Notes under the pieces: generated by a model
What the model was told of the DNA's origin: nothing
Database searches by the model: none
What the model saw: the letters and a program-made list of their open reading frames with translations, nothing else
Source: Pelomonas sp. SE-A7
Lineage (GTDB): Bacteria; Pseudomonadota; Gammaproteobacteria; Burkholderiales; Burkholderiaceae_C
Direction of reading: 5' to 3'
Assembly (NCBI RefSeq): GCF_030345705.1
Contig: NZ_JAUASW010000001.1
Location: 1,984,001-2,048,000 of the forward strand
Length of the DNA stretch: 64,000 nt
Translations under genes and position numbers: made by a program
Shown: positions 52,724 to 61,451 of the stretch, in pieces
Position numbering within the stretch: the stretch's first letter is position 1
How the letters are laid out: each line of letters opens with the position of its first letter

Positions 52724-54040
52724 CGGGGTGCGCCGGGTGAGCTTCTTCTCTGCGGCGTAGCGCTCGGCCGTGCTCTTCACCATCGGCTTGATGATCTGCT
52801 CGTCCGCCTCGTACCAGTCGCCGACGAAGTTCCACTTCTTGCCGTCCCAGCTGTGCACGCGGGCCCAGCTGGAACCCATGTGGTCGGCACAGGAGGTGGA
52901 GACCGGGCGCATCACGCCGGCGAAGCCCAGGGCGTCCAGCTTCTTCTGGTCCAGCGCCAGGTTTTCCAGGCCCCAGCGGACCTGCTCGCCGTTCATGACC
53001 TTGCCCTTGCCGAAGCGTTCCTGGGCGCGCTTGACGCCCTCGACACCCAGCATGGCCGACAGCATGCCGCGCATGTAGAGCACCTGGCCGACCTCGTCCT
53101 TGGGTCCCGTGCCCTGGCCCTTGCCATGGACCTGGGCCAGCACCTCCTGCACCACCTTGGCCTGTGGCTCGGCGCCATGCTGGATGGTCACGGCGCTGTA
53201 GCCCTTGGCGCCGTCGCCCACGTCCTTCACGTCGGGCTCGGCACCGGCCCACCAGACGCCGTACATCTTGTCGCGCGGATAGCCGGTGGCCTGGGCCTCC
53301 TTCAGCGCGGTGGAGTTCATCACGCCCCAGCCCCACAGGAAGACATAGTCCGGCCGGCTCTGGCGCACCTGCAGCCAGGTGGCCTTCTGCTCGACGCCTG
53401 GCGCAGTCACCGGCAGCAACTGCAGCTCGAAACCGTGCAGCTTGCTGCGCTCCTGCAAGAGCGGAATCGGTTCCTTGCCGTAGGGGCTGTCGTGGTACAC
53501 GAGGGCGACCTTCTTGCCCTTGAGCTTGTCCCAGCCGCCCTCCTTCTTGGCCACGTGCTGCAAGAGCACGTCGGCCGCCACCCAGTAGGTGCCGAGCAGC
53601 GGGAAGTTCCACTTGAAGATGCCACCGTCCTGGCTTTCGCTGCGGCCGTAGCCGGCGGTGATCAGGGGGATCTTGTCGCCGGGCGCCTTCTCGGTCAGCG
53701 CGAAGGTGGCGCCGGTGGACAGCGGCTGGAACAGCGTCGCACCCTTGCCCTTGAGCCGCTCGTAGCACTCGACCGAGCGGTCGGTGGCATAGCCGGTCTC
53801 GCATTCCTCGTAGCTGATCTTGACGCCGTTCATGCCGCCCTTGGCATTGACCAGCTTCAGGTAGTCCACATAGCCGTTGGCCCAGGGCGTGCCGTTGGGC
53901 GCATAGGCGCCGGTGCGGTAGACCAGCACCGGGAAGAACTGCTCCTTGGACTGGGCCAGGGCTTCGGTGGCCACGGTGGCGAACCCGGCCGCGGCGACCG
54001 CGACCATCAGGGCAAGGGACTTGAGTCGTTTAGTCATCAT
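52706..54040 (-). CDS. ABC transporter substrate-binding protein, LivK/Peripla_BP_6 type
   Basis: A 444-residue periplasmic receptor that gives the importer its specificity. The signal peptide MMTKRLKSLALMVAVAAAGFATVATEALAQ follows ATG 54040, which has GGAG 8 nt upstream; ATG 54037 is possible. Fold motifs: YVDYLKLVNAKGGMNGVKISYEECETGY, LKGKKVALVYHDSPYGKEPIPLLQE. The acidic YEADEQIIKPM near the C-terminus is typical of the aromatic/short-acid group rather than LivJ. The stop codon lies inside a 33-bp near-perfect palindrome. Confidence 0.9.
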   Translation of the reverse strand: MMTKRLKSLALMVAVAAAGFATVATEALAQSKEQFFPVLVYRTGAYAPNGTPWANGYVDYLKLVNAKGGMNGVKISYEECETGYATDRSVECYERLKGKGATLFQPLSTGATFALTEKAPGDKIPLITAGYGRSESQDGGIFKWNFPLLGTYWVAADVLLQHVAKKEGGWDKLKGKKVALVYHDSPYGKEPIPLLQERSKLHGFELQLLPVTAPGVEQKATWLQVRQSRPDYVFLWGWGVMNSTALKEAQATGYPRDKMYGVWWAGAEPDVKDVGDGAKGYSAVTIQHGAEPQAKVVQEVLAQVHGKGQGTGPKDEVGQVLYMRGMLSAMLGVEGVKRAQERFGKGKVMNGEQVRWGLENLALDQKKLDALGFAGVMRPVSTSCADHMGSSWARVHSWDGKKWNFVGDWYEADEQIIKPMVKSTAERYAAEKKLTRRTPEDCQS

Positions 54041-54128
54041 CTTGCTGTCTCCGGTTGTGCGCGCTCGTGGCGCGCTTTGTGGTTTCGAATGAAGAAGGAA
54101 CTCCGGGCCTGATCGATCAGTCAATCAC

Positions 54129-55193
54129 TCAATGCGGGAACGGCCACAGTCTCAGCTTTTCCTTGGCCGTAGACCAGAGCCGCGCCAGGCCATGCGGCTC
54201 CTTGATCAGGAAGAACACGATCAGCGCGCCGAACACCATGAACTCCAGGTGGGACGAGGTCTCGGTGGCGATGGGAATGCCCAGCCAATGCGGCAGCTGG
54301 CTCAGGAGGATGGGCAGGATGATGATGAAGGCCGCGCCGAAGAAGGCGCCCATCACCGAGCCCAGGCCGCCGATGATGACCATGAACAGCAGCTGGAACG
54401 AGCGGTCGATGGAGAAGGCCGCCGGCTCCCAGGAGCCCAGGTGGACGAAGCCCCACAGCGCGCCGGCCACGCCGACGATGAAGCTGGACACGGCGAAGGC
54501 GCTGAGCTTGGCGTAGACCGGGCGTATGCCGATGACGGCGGCCGCCACGTCCATGTCTCGCATGGCCATCCATTCGCGGCCAATGGCCGAGCGCACCAGG
54601 TTCTTGGTCAGCACCGCGAACACCACGACCAGACTCAGGCAGAACAGATACTTCTGTACCGGCGTCTCTATGGCCACACCCAGCACCTGCAGGTTGGAGA
54701 CGCTGACATTGCCCGAGGGCGAGTTGTTGGTGAACCAGGCGATGCGCAGAAAGGCCCAGTCGCAGAAGAACTGTGCGGCCAGCGTGGCCACGGCCAGGTA
54801 CAGGCCCTTGATGCGCAGCGAGGGAATGCCGAACAGCACGCCGACCGCGGTGGCACTCAGCCCCCCGAGCAAGAGCGAGGCGATCAGCGGCATGCCCTCG
54901 ATGCGGACCTGGAAGTTGTAGGCCGCATAGGCGCCCACCGCCATGAAGGCGCCGGTGCCCAGCGAGATCTGGCCGCAGTAGCCCACCAGCACGTTCAGGC
55001 CCAGGGCCGCCAGCGACAGGATCAAAAAGGGAATCAGGATGGCGCGGAACAGGTACTCCGAGGCCAGGCCCGGCACGACCACGAAGGCCAGCAGCAGGAT
55101 CAGGGCGATGGCGACACGGTCCTGGCGGATGGGGAACACCGCGCTGTCGGCGCGGTAGGAGACCTTGAACTGGCCGTTTTCTCTATAGAGCAT
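54129..55193 (-). CDS. livM: ABC permease, LivM type
   Basis: A 354-residue inner-membrane permease with about ten helices. The LivM core is present: LGLNVLVGYCGQISLGTGAFMAVGAYAAY near residue 85 and the ATPase-contact loop EWMAMRDMDVAAAVIGI. The N-terminal 30 residues (MLYRENGQFKVSYRADSAVFP) are a soluble extension common in this transporter group. It is 3 nt after livH and 88 nt before the binding-protein gene. Confidence 0.93.
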   Translation of the reverse strand: MLYRENGQFKVSYRADSAVFPIRQDRVAIALILLLAFVVVPGLASEYLFRAILIPFLILSLAALGLNVLVGYCGQISLGTGAFMAVGAYAAYNFQVRIEGMPLIASLLLGGLSATAVGVLFGIPSLRIKGLYLAVATLAAQFFCDWAFLRIAWFTNNSPSGNVSVSNLQVLGVAIETPVQKYLFCLSLVVVFAVLTKNLVRSAIGREWMAMRDMDVAAAVIGIRPVYAKLSAFAVSSFIVGVAGALWGFVHLGSWEPAAFSIDRSFQLLFMVIIGGLGSVMGAFFGAAFIIILPILLSQLPHWLGIPIATETSSHLEFMVFGALIVFFLIKEPHGLARLWSTAKEKLRLWPFPH

Positions 55194-55196
55194 GGT

Positions 55197-56126
55197 TCAG
55201 ACCCGATCAATGATCTTTTCGCCGAACAAGCCCTGCGGTCTGACCAGCAGGAACCCAAGTGCCAGCACATACGCAAACCAGATCTCGATGCCGCCGCCCA
55301 GCCTGGGGCCGAGGTAGACCTCGGAGACCTTCTCGCCGACGCCGATCAGCAGGCCGCCGATGATGGCGCCGGGCACCGAGGTCAGGCCACCGAGGATCAC
55401 CACCGGCAAGGCCTTCAGGGCGACCAGCGAGAGCGAGAACTGCACGCCCAGCTTGGAGCCCCAGATGATGCCGGCCACCAGGGCCACGAAGCCGGCCACG
55501 CTCCAGACGATGATCCAGATGCGCGACAGCGGAATGCCGATCGACTGGGCCGCCTGGTGGTCGTCGGCCACGGCCCGCAAGGCGCGGCCGGTCGAGGTCT
55601 TCTGGAAGAACAGGGCCAGCAGGGCCACCAGCACGGCGGCGATGCCGGCGGCGACCAGGTCCTCCTGGTTGACAAGCACCCCGCCCTCGAAGGCCTTCTC
55701 GAACAGGAAGATCGGCTCCTTGGGCATGCCCACGTCGATCTTGTAGATGTCGGAGCCGAACAGGCTCTGGCCCAGGCCTTCGAGGAAATAGGTGATGCCC
55801 AGCGTGGCCATCAAGAGCGTGATGCCCTCCTGATTGACCAGCTTGCCCAGCACCAGGCGCTCCACGCACCAGGCCACCACCACCATCACCGCACAGGCCG
55901 CGGCAAAGGCCAGCACATTGGCGACGAAGGCGTTGTCGAAGCCCAGCCATTTCGGAATCCATTCCGAGAAGCGCGCCATCGCCAGCGCGGCGAACAGCAC
56001 CATCGCTCCTTGAGCGAAGTTGAAGACGCCCGAGGCCTTGAAGATCAGCACGAAGCCCAGGGCGATCAGCGAATACAGCATGCCGGTCATCAGGCCGCCG
56101 AAGACTGTTTCTATGAGGAATCCCAT
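55197..56126 (-). CDS. livH: ABC permease, LivH type
   Basis: A 309-residue permease with about eight helices. The N-terminus GLMTGMLYSLIALGFVLIFKASGVFNFAQGAMVLFAALA is the LivH signature, and the coupling loop ALRAVADDHQAAQSIGIPLSRIW contacts the ATPase. The C-terminal extension (FAYVLALGFLLVRPQGLFGEKIIDRV) is complete. It lies between livG (12 nt) and livM (3 nt) in the operon. Confidence 0.94.
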   Translation of the reverse strand: MGFLIETVFGGLMTGMLYSLIALGFVLIFKASGVFNFAQGAMVLFAALAMARFSEWIPKWLGFDNAFVANVLAFAAACAVMVVVAWCVERLVLGKLVNQEGITLLMATLGITYFLEGLGQSLFGSDIYKIDVGMPKEPIFLFEKAFEGGVLVNQEDLVAAGIAAVLVALLALFFQKTSTGRALRAVADDHQAAQSIGIPLSRIWIIVWSVAGFVALVAGIIWGSKLGVQFSLSLVALKALPVVILGGLTSVPGAIIGGLLIGVGEKVSEVYLGPRLGGGIEIWFAYVLALGFLLVRPQGLFGEKIIDRV

Positions 56127-56138
56127 GTCAGCGGTCTT

Positions 56139-56924
56139 TCAATGCGAAGTGCCCAAGTAGGCACGGATCACGTCTTCGTTGCGGCGCACCTCGTCGGGCG
56201 CGCCGTCGCCTATCTTCTTGCCGTAGTCCAGCACGACCACGCGGTCCGAGATGTCCATCACCACGCCCATGTCGTGCTCGATCAGCACGATGGTGGTGCC
56301 GAACTCGTCGTTGACGTCGAGGATGAAGCGGCACATGTCCTGCTTCTCTTCCACGTTCATGCCGGCCATGGGCTCGTCCAGCAGCAGCACCTGCGGCTCC
56401 ATGGCCAGCGCGCGGCCGAGGTCCACGCGCTTCTGCAGGCCGTAGGGCAGACGGCCAACGGGAGTCTTGCGGTAGGCCTGGATTTCGAGGAAGTCGATGA
56501 TGCGTTCGACCTTCTCGCGCTGGGCGATCTCCTCGCGCTCCGCCGGGCCCCAGCGCAAAGCCTGCAAGAGCAGATTGCTCTTCATGTGCAGGTTGCGGCC
56601 GGTCATGATGTTGTCCAGCACGCTCATGCCCTTGAACAGGGCCAGGTTCTGGAAGGTCCGCGCCACGCCCATCTCCGCCACCTGGCGCGAGTTCATGTGC
56701 TTGAAGGTCTGGCCCTTGAAGCTGATCGAGCCCTGCGTCGGGTGGTAGACGCCATTGATGCAGTTCAGCATCGAGCTCTTGCCGGCGCCATTGGGGCCGA
56801 TGATGGAACGGATCTCGTGCTCGCGCACATCGAAGCTGATGTCGGTCAGCGCCTTCACGCCGCCGAAGGCCAGCGAGATGTTCTTGACCTCGAGGATGAC
56901 CTCGCCGATTTTCTTGCTGGACAT
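56139..56924 (-). CDS. livG: ABC transporter ATPase, LivG type
   Basis: A 261-residue ATPase. Walker A GPNGAGKSS (43-51), the LivG-typical ARTFQNLALFKGMSVLDNIM, signature LPYGLQKRVDLGRAL (LPYG in place of LSGG) and Walker B VLLLDEPMAGMN are visible. It pairs with LivF below the LivHM pore. Its ATG at 56924 overlaps the stop of the acyl-CoA ligase gene (ATGA), so activation and uptake are translated from one message. Confidence 0.94.
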   Translation of the reverse strand: MSSKKIGEVILEVKNISLAFGGVKALTDISFDVREHEIRSIIGPNGAGKSSMLNCINGVYHPTQGSISFKGQTFKHMNSRQVAEMGVARTFQNLALFKGMSVLDNIMTGRNLHMKSNLLLQALRWGPAEREEIAQREKVERIIDFLEIQAYRKTPVGRLPYGLQKRVDLGRALAMEPQVLLLDEPMAGMNVEEKQDMCRFILDVNDEFGTTIVLIEHDMGVVMDISDRVVVLDYGKKIGDGAPDEVRRNEDVIRAYLGTSH

Positions 56925-58870
56925 CAGGCGGCCCTCCGCACGGCCGGGAAGGTCTTCACGTCGACGATCTTCAGATCGGCCGAGACCGAGCCCGTGCGGC
57001 CGTCCTCGAACTTCACCGCCGTCTCGATGAACTGCGAGGCCTTGCCCTCGTACAACGCGTCGATCAGCACCGCGTACTTGTCGGCAATGGCGCCGCGGCG
57101 GACCTTGCGGGTGCGGGTCAGCTCGCCGTCGTCGGCATCGAGCTCCTTGTGCAGCACCAGGAAGCGGGTGATCTGGCTGCCGGCCAGGCGCTCGTCCTGG
57201 GCCAGGTCGGCGTTGACCTTTTCCACGCAGTCGCGGATCAGCTCGTAGACCTCGGGCTTGCCGGCCAGGTCGGTGTAGCCGGCGTACGGCAGGTTGCGGC
57301 GCTCGGCCCAGTTGCCCACGGCGTCGAAGTCGATGTTGACAAAGGCGCAGACCCGGTCCTTCTGGTCGCCGAAGGCCACGGCCTCCTTGATGTGGGAGAA
57401 GAACTTGAGCTTGTTCTCCACATACTTGGGCGCAAACATGGCGCCGTCATGCGGCCCGCCATTGAGGCGGCCCACATCCTTGGCGCGGTCGATGATCTTC
57501 AGATGGCCGCCGGCATCGATGAAGCCGGCATCGCCCGTGTGGTACCAGCCCTCGGCGGTCAGCACCTCGGCCGTGGCCGCTTCGTTCTTGTAATAGCCCT
57601 TGAGCAGGCCGGGCGAGCGCACCAGGATCTCGCCGTTGTCCGCGAGCTTGATCTCCACGCCGTCTATGGGCACGCCCACCGTGTCGGCCTTGGCCTCGTT
57701 GTCGGGCTGCAGGCAGACGAAGACCGCGGTCTCGGTCGAGCCGTAGAGCTGCTTCAGGTTGATGCCGATGGAGCGGTAGAAGCTGAACAGGTCGGGACCG
57801 ATCGCCTCGCCGGCCGTGTAGGCCACTCGCACTCGCGAGAACCCGAGCGTGTTGCGCAGCGGGCCATAGATCAGGGCGGTGCCCAGCAGGTACTTCAGAC
57901 GATCCAGCGTGCCGACCGGCTTGCCGTCCATCAGCGCCGGGCCGACGCGGCGGGCCAGGTCCATGCAGCGGCGGAACAGCCAGCGCTTGAGGCTGGAGGC
58001 GTCTTCCATGCGGATCATCACGCTGGTCAGCAAGCCCTCGAAGACCCGCGGCGGCGCGAAGTAGTAGGTCGGGCCGATTTCCTTCAGGTCGATGGACACG
58101 GTGCTGGCGGACTCGGGGCAGTTGACCACGTAGCCGCAGGCCAGCCACTGGGCGTAGCTGAAGATGTTCTGACCAATCCAGGCCGGCGGCAGATAGGCCA
58201 GCACTTCTTCGTCGTGGCCCAGCTTGTCGAAGCGGGCGCCGGCCTGGGCCCGGTCGATCAGCGTGGAATGGGTGTGGACCACACCCTTGGGGTTGCCGGT
58301 CGTGCCCGAGGTGAAGAACATCGCGGCCACGTCCTCGGGCTGGACCTGGTCCACCCATTGCCGGAACAGTTGCGGATGGGCCTGCGCCTCGGCCTGGCCG
58401 GCGGCGATCAGCGCATCCAGCGGGCTCAGGCCCGGCTCGTCGTAGTTGCGCAGGCCGCGCGGATCGTCGTACCAGATGTGCTGCAGCAGCGGGCACTGCT
58501 CGCGGATCTCCAGCAGCTTGTCGACCTGCTCCTGGTCCTCGACCACGGCAAAGCCGACCTCGGCATTGGCGAGCGGAAACTGGAACTCGGCCGCCACCGC
58601 GTCCTGGTACAGCGGCACAGGGATGGCGCCCAGAGACTGGGCGGCCAGCATCACGGCAGAAAGCCGCGGCCGGTTCTCGCCGACCACGATCAGGTGCTGG
58701 CCGCGCTGCAGACCGGCCTGATGCAGGCCCTGGGCCAGGGCCTCGACCAGGCGGGCCAGGGCCGACCAGCTGGTCGCTTGCCAGATACCGTATTCCTTCT
58801 CACGCAGCGCAGCGTCGTCGGGGCGCTGCTTCGCGTGATCGAGCATCAGACGCGGGAATGTCGTCGTCAC
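56924..58870 (-). CDS. Long-chain-type acyl-CoA ligase (AMP-forming)
   Basis: A 648-residue adenylate-forming enzyme of the COG1022 group: makes an acyl- or aroyl-CoA from acid, ATP and CoA. The nucleotide loop is TSGTTGNPKG (187-196); LYGSTETAVFVCLQP and YHTGDAGFIDAGGHLKIIDRAKD follow. GTG 58870 is preferred over ATG 58909 because AGGAG lies 8 nt upstream and the family start (TTTFPRLMLDHAKQRPDDAALREKE) begins there. First gene of the transport operon; the second ligase is at the other end. Confidence 0.9.
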   Translation of the reverse strand: MTTTFPRLMLDHAKQRPDDAALREKEYGIWQATSWSALARLVEALAQGLHQAGLQRGQHLIVVGENRPRLSAVMLAAQSLGAIPVPLYQDAVAAEFQFPLANAEVGFAVVEDQEQVDKLLEIREQCPLLQHIWYDDPRGLRNYDEPGLSPLDALIAAGQAEAQAHPQLFRQWVDQVQPEDVAAMFFTSGTTGNPKGVVHTHSTLIDRAQAGARFDKLGHDEEVLAYLPPAWIGQNIFSYAQWLACGYVVNCPESASTVSIDLKEIGPTYYFAPPRVFEGLLTSVMIRMEDASSLKRWLFRRCMDLARRVGPALMDGKPVGTLDRLKYLLGTALIYGPLRNTLGFSRVRVAYTAGEAIGPDLFSFYRSIGINLKQLYGSTETAVFVCLQPDNEAKADTVGVPIDGVEIKLADNGEILVRSPGLLKGYYKNEAATAEVLTAEGWYHTGDAGFIDAGGHLKIIDRAKDVGRLNGGPHDGAMFAPKYVENKLKFFSHIKEAVAFGDQKDRVCAFVNIDFDAVGNWAERRNLPYAGYTDLAGKPEVYELIRDCVEKVNADLAQDERLAGSQITRFLVLHKELDADDGELTRTRKVRRGAIADKYAVLIDALYEGKASQFIETAVKFEDGRTGSVSADLKIVDVKTFPAVRRAA

Positions 58871-58949
58871 TGCTTGTCTCCTGCCGGGGCGTCTGGCGCA
58901 CCGAAACACCGGTGGCGGCCCCTGTATGGCGCGATCCTACGGCCTCACT

Positions 58950-58979
58950 TTGACGCCTGGTTGTCGTTGCAACGACAAT
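58950..58979 (+). promoter_or_regulatory. Promoter with perfect 18-bp palindrome (Crp/Fnr operator)
   Basis: TTGACG (58950-58955), 18-bp spacer, GACAAT (58974-58979) forms a promoter toward the Crp/Fnr gene. TTGTCGTTGCAACGACAA (58961-58978) is a perfect palindrome filling the spacer and -10. It lies in the 181-bp divergent gap before the acyl-CoA ligase operon. Confidence 0.68.
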
Positions 58980-59051
58980 CCTAGGGTCATCCCTGGAGCA
59001 GGTTTTCACCAGGCCCGTTTTGCGTCCCTTGTCAGCCCTGCGTCAACAAGC

Positions 59052-59771
59052 ATGAGCCTGGAATCCACCATCCAACACCCTCCGCTGCGCCAGCGCGCCC
59101 GCATGGCCACGCCGGCCGAACTGGCCGCCATTCCCTGGTTGGCCGTGCTCGAACCCGCGCAGCGTGACCAGGTGGCCAAGCAGCTGCAGGTGGCCGAAGC
59201 AGAGGTCGGCGAGCGGGTCTGCCGCATAGGCAAGCCGGCCAACTTCTGGTTCGGCGTGATCGACGGCCTGCTCAAGATGAGCAACGACGATTCCAGCGGC
59301 CAGGCCATCACCTTCACCGGCGTGCCGCCGGGCGGCTGGTTCGGCGAGGGCACGCTGCTCAAGCGCGAGGTCTATCGCTACAACATCCAGGCCCTGCGTC
59401 GCAGCGTGGTGGCCGGCCTGCCGCTGGAGGACTTCCACCATCTGCTGGAAACCAGCATCACCTTCAACCGCTTCGTCATCAACCAGCTGAACGAGCGTCT
59501 GGGCCAGTTCATCGCGGCACGCGAGACCGACCGCAGCAACGACCCCGACCTGCGGGTCGCCCGCAACCTGGCCGCCCTCTTCCACCCCTTGCTCTATCCC
59601 GGCGTCGGCACGCTCCTGCGGATCACGCAGCAGGAGCTGGGCTATCTGGTGGGCCTGTCGCGCCAGCGGGTCAACCAGGCGCTGCGCCGGCTGCAGGAAG
59701 ACGGCCTGATACGCATCGAGTACGGCGGCCTGCGCGTGCTGGACCTGCAGGCGCTGCGGCGCTTTGGCTGA
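59052..59771 (+). CDS. Crp/Fnr-family regulator
   Basis: A 239-residue regulator from ATG 59052. The cyclic-nucleotide-like barrel (about 30-150, GKPANFWFGVIDGLLKMS; GGWFGEGTLLKREVYRYNI) has no Fnr-type cysteine cluster and no RxS cAMP-binding motif, so its ligand is probably something else, for example an acyl- or aroyl-CoA. The HTH is LRITQQELGYLVGLSRQRVNQALRRLQEDGLIRIE. It is divergent from the ligase/ABC operon, with the palindrome between, and so is its likely controller. Confidence 0.9.
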   Translation: MSLESTIQHPPLRQRARMATPAELAAIPWLAVLEPAQRDQVAKQLQVAEAEVGERVCRIGKPANFWFGVIDGLLKMSNDDSSGQAITFTGVPPGGWFGEGTLLKREVYRYNIQALRRSVVAGLPLEDFHHLLETSITFNRFVINQLNERLGQFIAARETDRSNDPDLRVARNLAALFHPLLYPGVGTLLRITQQELGYLVGLSRQRVNQALRRLQEDGLIRIEYGGLRVLDLQALRRFG

Positions 59772-59777
59772 GTCGCC

Positions 59778-60374
59778 TCAGGCCCCGAACGGCGTGGCCT
59801 GCGGCGGCAGCTGGGGCAGCGTGGCGTGGTGGCCGGCAGTGATCTCGTAGAGCAGGTCGGCCGGCTGGCCCGGCACATCGGCCAGCGAGCCCTTGAGCCT
59901 CAGGCCCACCCGCTCCAGCGTCTTGCGTGAAGGCGTGTTGGCGGCCTGGACCACGGCCAGCACCGCCGGCGCCTGCAAGGGCCCGAAGGCCAGGCGCAGC
60001 GCGGCCTGGGCCATCTCGGCCGCATAACCCTGGCCCCAGGCCTGGGGCCGGAAGCGGAAATACAGGCTCAGCGCCTGGCGGCCCGCCACCGGCTTGTTCA
60101 TCAGGCCGCCAAAACCCAGCAGCTCCCCAGGCCGCTCCAGCAGGGCGATGGCCCAGTAGCCAAAGCCCTGGACCTGCCAATGGGCCTGCCAGGCCTGCAA
60201 GAGCTCGGCCGCCTGGTCCTGGGTTTCCAGCAGGCCGCCGGGATGGAAGCGATTGCTGACCGGATCGGATTGGATCTCATGCAGCGCCGCCAGGTCGGCA
60301 GCCTGCGGCGCGCGCAGCAGCAGCCGGGCGGTTTCATGGGCAGGCCAGGGGGCGGGGTCTTGGGGCAAGGGCAT
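59778..60374 (-). CDS. RimJ/RimL-type N-acetyltransferase
   Basis: A GNAT protein of 198 residues from ATG 60374; an upstream ATG at 60464 would add 30 residues without sequence typical of the family. Motifs: ETARLLLRAPQAADLAALHEIQSDP at the N-terminus, LYFRFRPQAWGQGYAAEMAQAAL with the acetyl-CoA loop, and VVQAANTPSRKTLERVGLRLKG. The acceptor is unknown. Convergent with the Crp/Fnr gene, divergent from imuA. Confidence 0.85.
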   Translation of the reverse strand: MPLPQDPAPWPAHETARLLLRAPQAADLAALHEIQSDPVSNRFHPGGLLETQDQAAELLQAWQAHWQVQGFGYWAIALLERPGELLGFGGLMNKPVAGRQALSLYFRFRPQAWGQGYAAEMAQAALRLAFGPLQAPAVLAVVQAANTPSRKTLERVGLRLKGSLADVPGQPADLLYEITAGHHATLPQLPPQATPFGA

Positions 60375-60473
60375 GGATCCGTCGAACGAGGGTTTTCCCG
60401 GATTATGAAGACTCGGCGTAAACCCTCGGATTCGCTCCGACTCTGGCCGTGAAGCAATCGACATCCGCGGGGC

Positions 60474-60515
60474 TTGCGGCGGCCCGTTGGATTCATATAC
60501 TGTACGTTCATACAG
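60474..60515 (+). promoter_or_regulatory. SOS promoter with LexA box, imuA
   Basis: TTGCGG (60474-60479), 16-bp spacer, TATACT (60496-60501). CTGTACGTTCATACAG (60500-60515) is a LexA box of the CTGT-N8-ACAG form overlapping the -10 and start site. The ATG at 60525 has no ribosome-binding site and a very short leader. Confidence 0.85.
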
Positions 60516-60524
60516 TATTCAACC

Positions 60525-61451
60525 ATGCTGAGCCCAACCATCAGGCCGGCCGCGGGCGCCCAGTCCCCGGCCGGTCTTCTCCTCCCCGAAGCCTCCGGCA
60601 CCGAGGCCCTGCTGCAGGCCGACCCGCGGGTCTGGCGTGCCGCCAGCCTGGGCCAGTGCCAGAGCCCGGGCCTGCCCAGCGGCTATGCCGAACTCGATGC
60701 CGAACTGCCCGGCGGCGGCTGGCCCACGCGGGCGCTGACCGAGGTGCTGCAGGCCCAGGCCGGCCTGGCCGAATGGCGGCTGCTGGGCCCAATGCTCAGG
60801 CCGCTGCTGATCCAGCCGCCGGTGGTGGCCACAGGCAGGTCGGGCCGGTCGCGCCGCCGGGTCGCCGCACCGGCGGCCTCGGCGCGCACGCTGCTGCTGA
60901 TCAACCCGCCGCTGATGCCGCATCTGCCCGGTCTGCGGGAGCACGGCATCGCCGCGCGCCAGTTGGTCTGGATAGCTCCGCAGCGCCAGGAGCAGGCGCT
61001 CTGGGCCACCGAGCAGGCGATCAAGTCCAATGCCGCGGCCGCCGTGCTGGCCTGGCTGCCGGCGGCTCGGCCCGAGCAGGTCCGCCGGCTGCAGACCGCG
61101 GCCCTGAGCTGCAGTGCGCCGGTCTTCCTGTTCCGGCCGCTGGCCGCGGCCTCGCAGTCCTCGGCCGCGCCGCTGCGGCTGCAACTGGCTCCGGGCGAAG
61201 ACTGGGCCCTGGAGCTGCAGATCCTCAAGCGCCGCGGCCCCATGCACGAACAGCTGCTGCGGCTGACAGCCTTGCCCAACGCCCTGCAGGCTCTGCTGCC
61301 AAGCCGGCTGCTGCTCGCCTCTTCTTCCTCCACCCCTCCACCGGAGACCGGCGATGGGCTTGCCCCCTCTGCCACGTCCGCTGCCCGACGCCCCCTGCTC
61401 ACTACGCCCCCGACCGCATTGGCTCGCCCTCTTGCCCCTGCCCTGCAGTGA
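60525..61451 (+). CDS. imuA: SOS mutagenesis protein ImuA
   Basis: A 308-residue RecA/SulA-like protein of the damage-induced mutasome. The family block VWRAASLGQCQSPGLPSGYAELDAELPGGGWPTRALTEVL is at about residues 34-73 and LLLINPPLMPH and LVWIAP follow. ATG 60525 is taken because it lies directly after the LexA-controlled promoter; an upstream codon at 60474 is in the promoter. The C-terminal 98 nt overlap imuB in another frame. Confidence 0.93.
   Translation: MLSPTIRPAAGAQSPAGLLLPEASGTEALLQADPRVWRAASLGQCQSPGLPSGYAELDAELPGGGWPTRALTEVLQAQAGLAEWRLLGPMLRPLLIQPPVVATGRSGRSRRRVAAPAASARTLLLINPPLMPHLPGLREHGIAARQLVWIAPQRQEQALWATEQAIKSNAAAAVLAWLPAARPEQVRRLQTAALSCSAPVFLFRPLAAASQSSAAPLRLQLAPGEDWALELQILKRRGPMHEQLLRLTALPNALQALLPSRLLLASSSSTPPPETGDGLAPSATSAARRPLLTTPPTALARPLAPALQ

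Noticed and set aside
54132..57248. 1038-codon plus-strand frame over livM-livH-livG
   Set aside because: Gln/His/Asp-rich antisense translation spanning three genes and their junctions.
57149..58984. 611-codon plus-strand frame over the acyl-CoA ligase
   Set aside because: Antisense shadow; no start signal and no domain.
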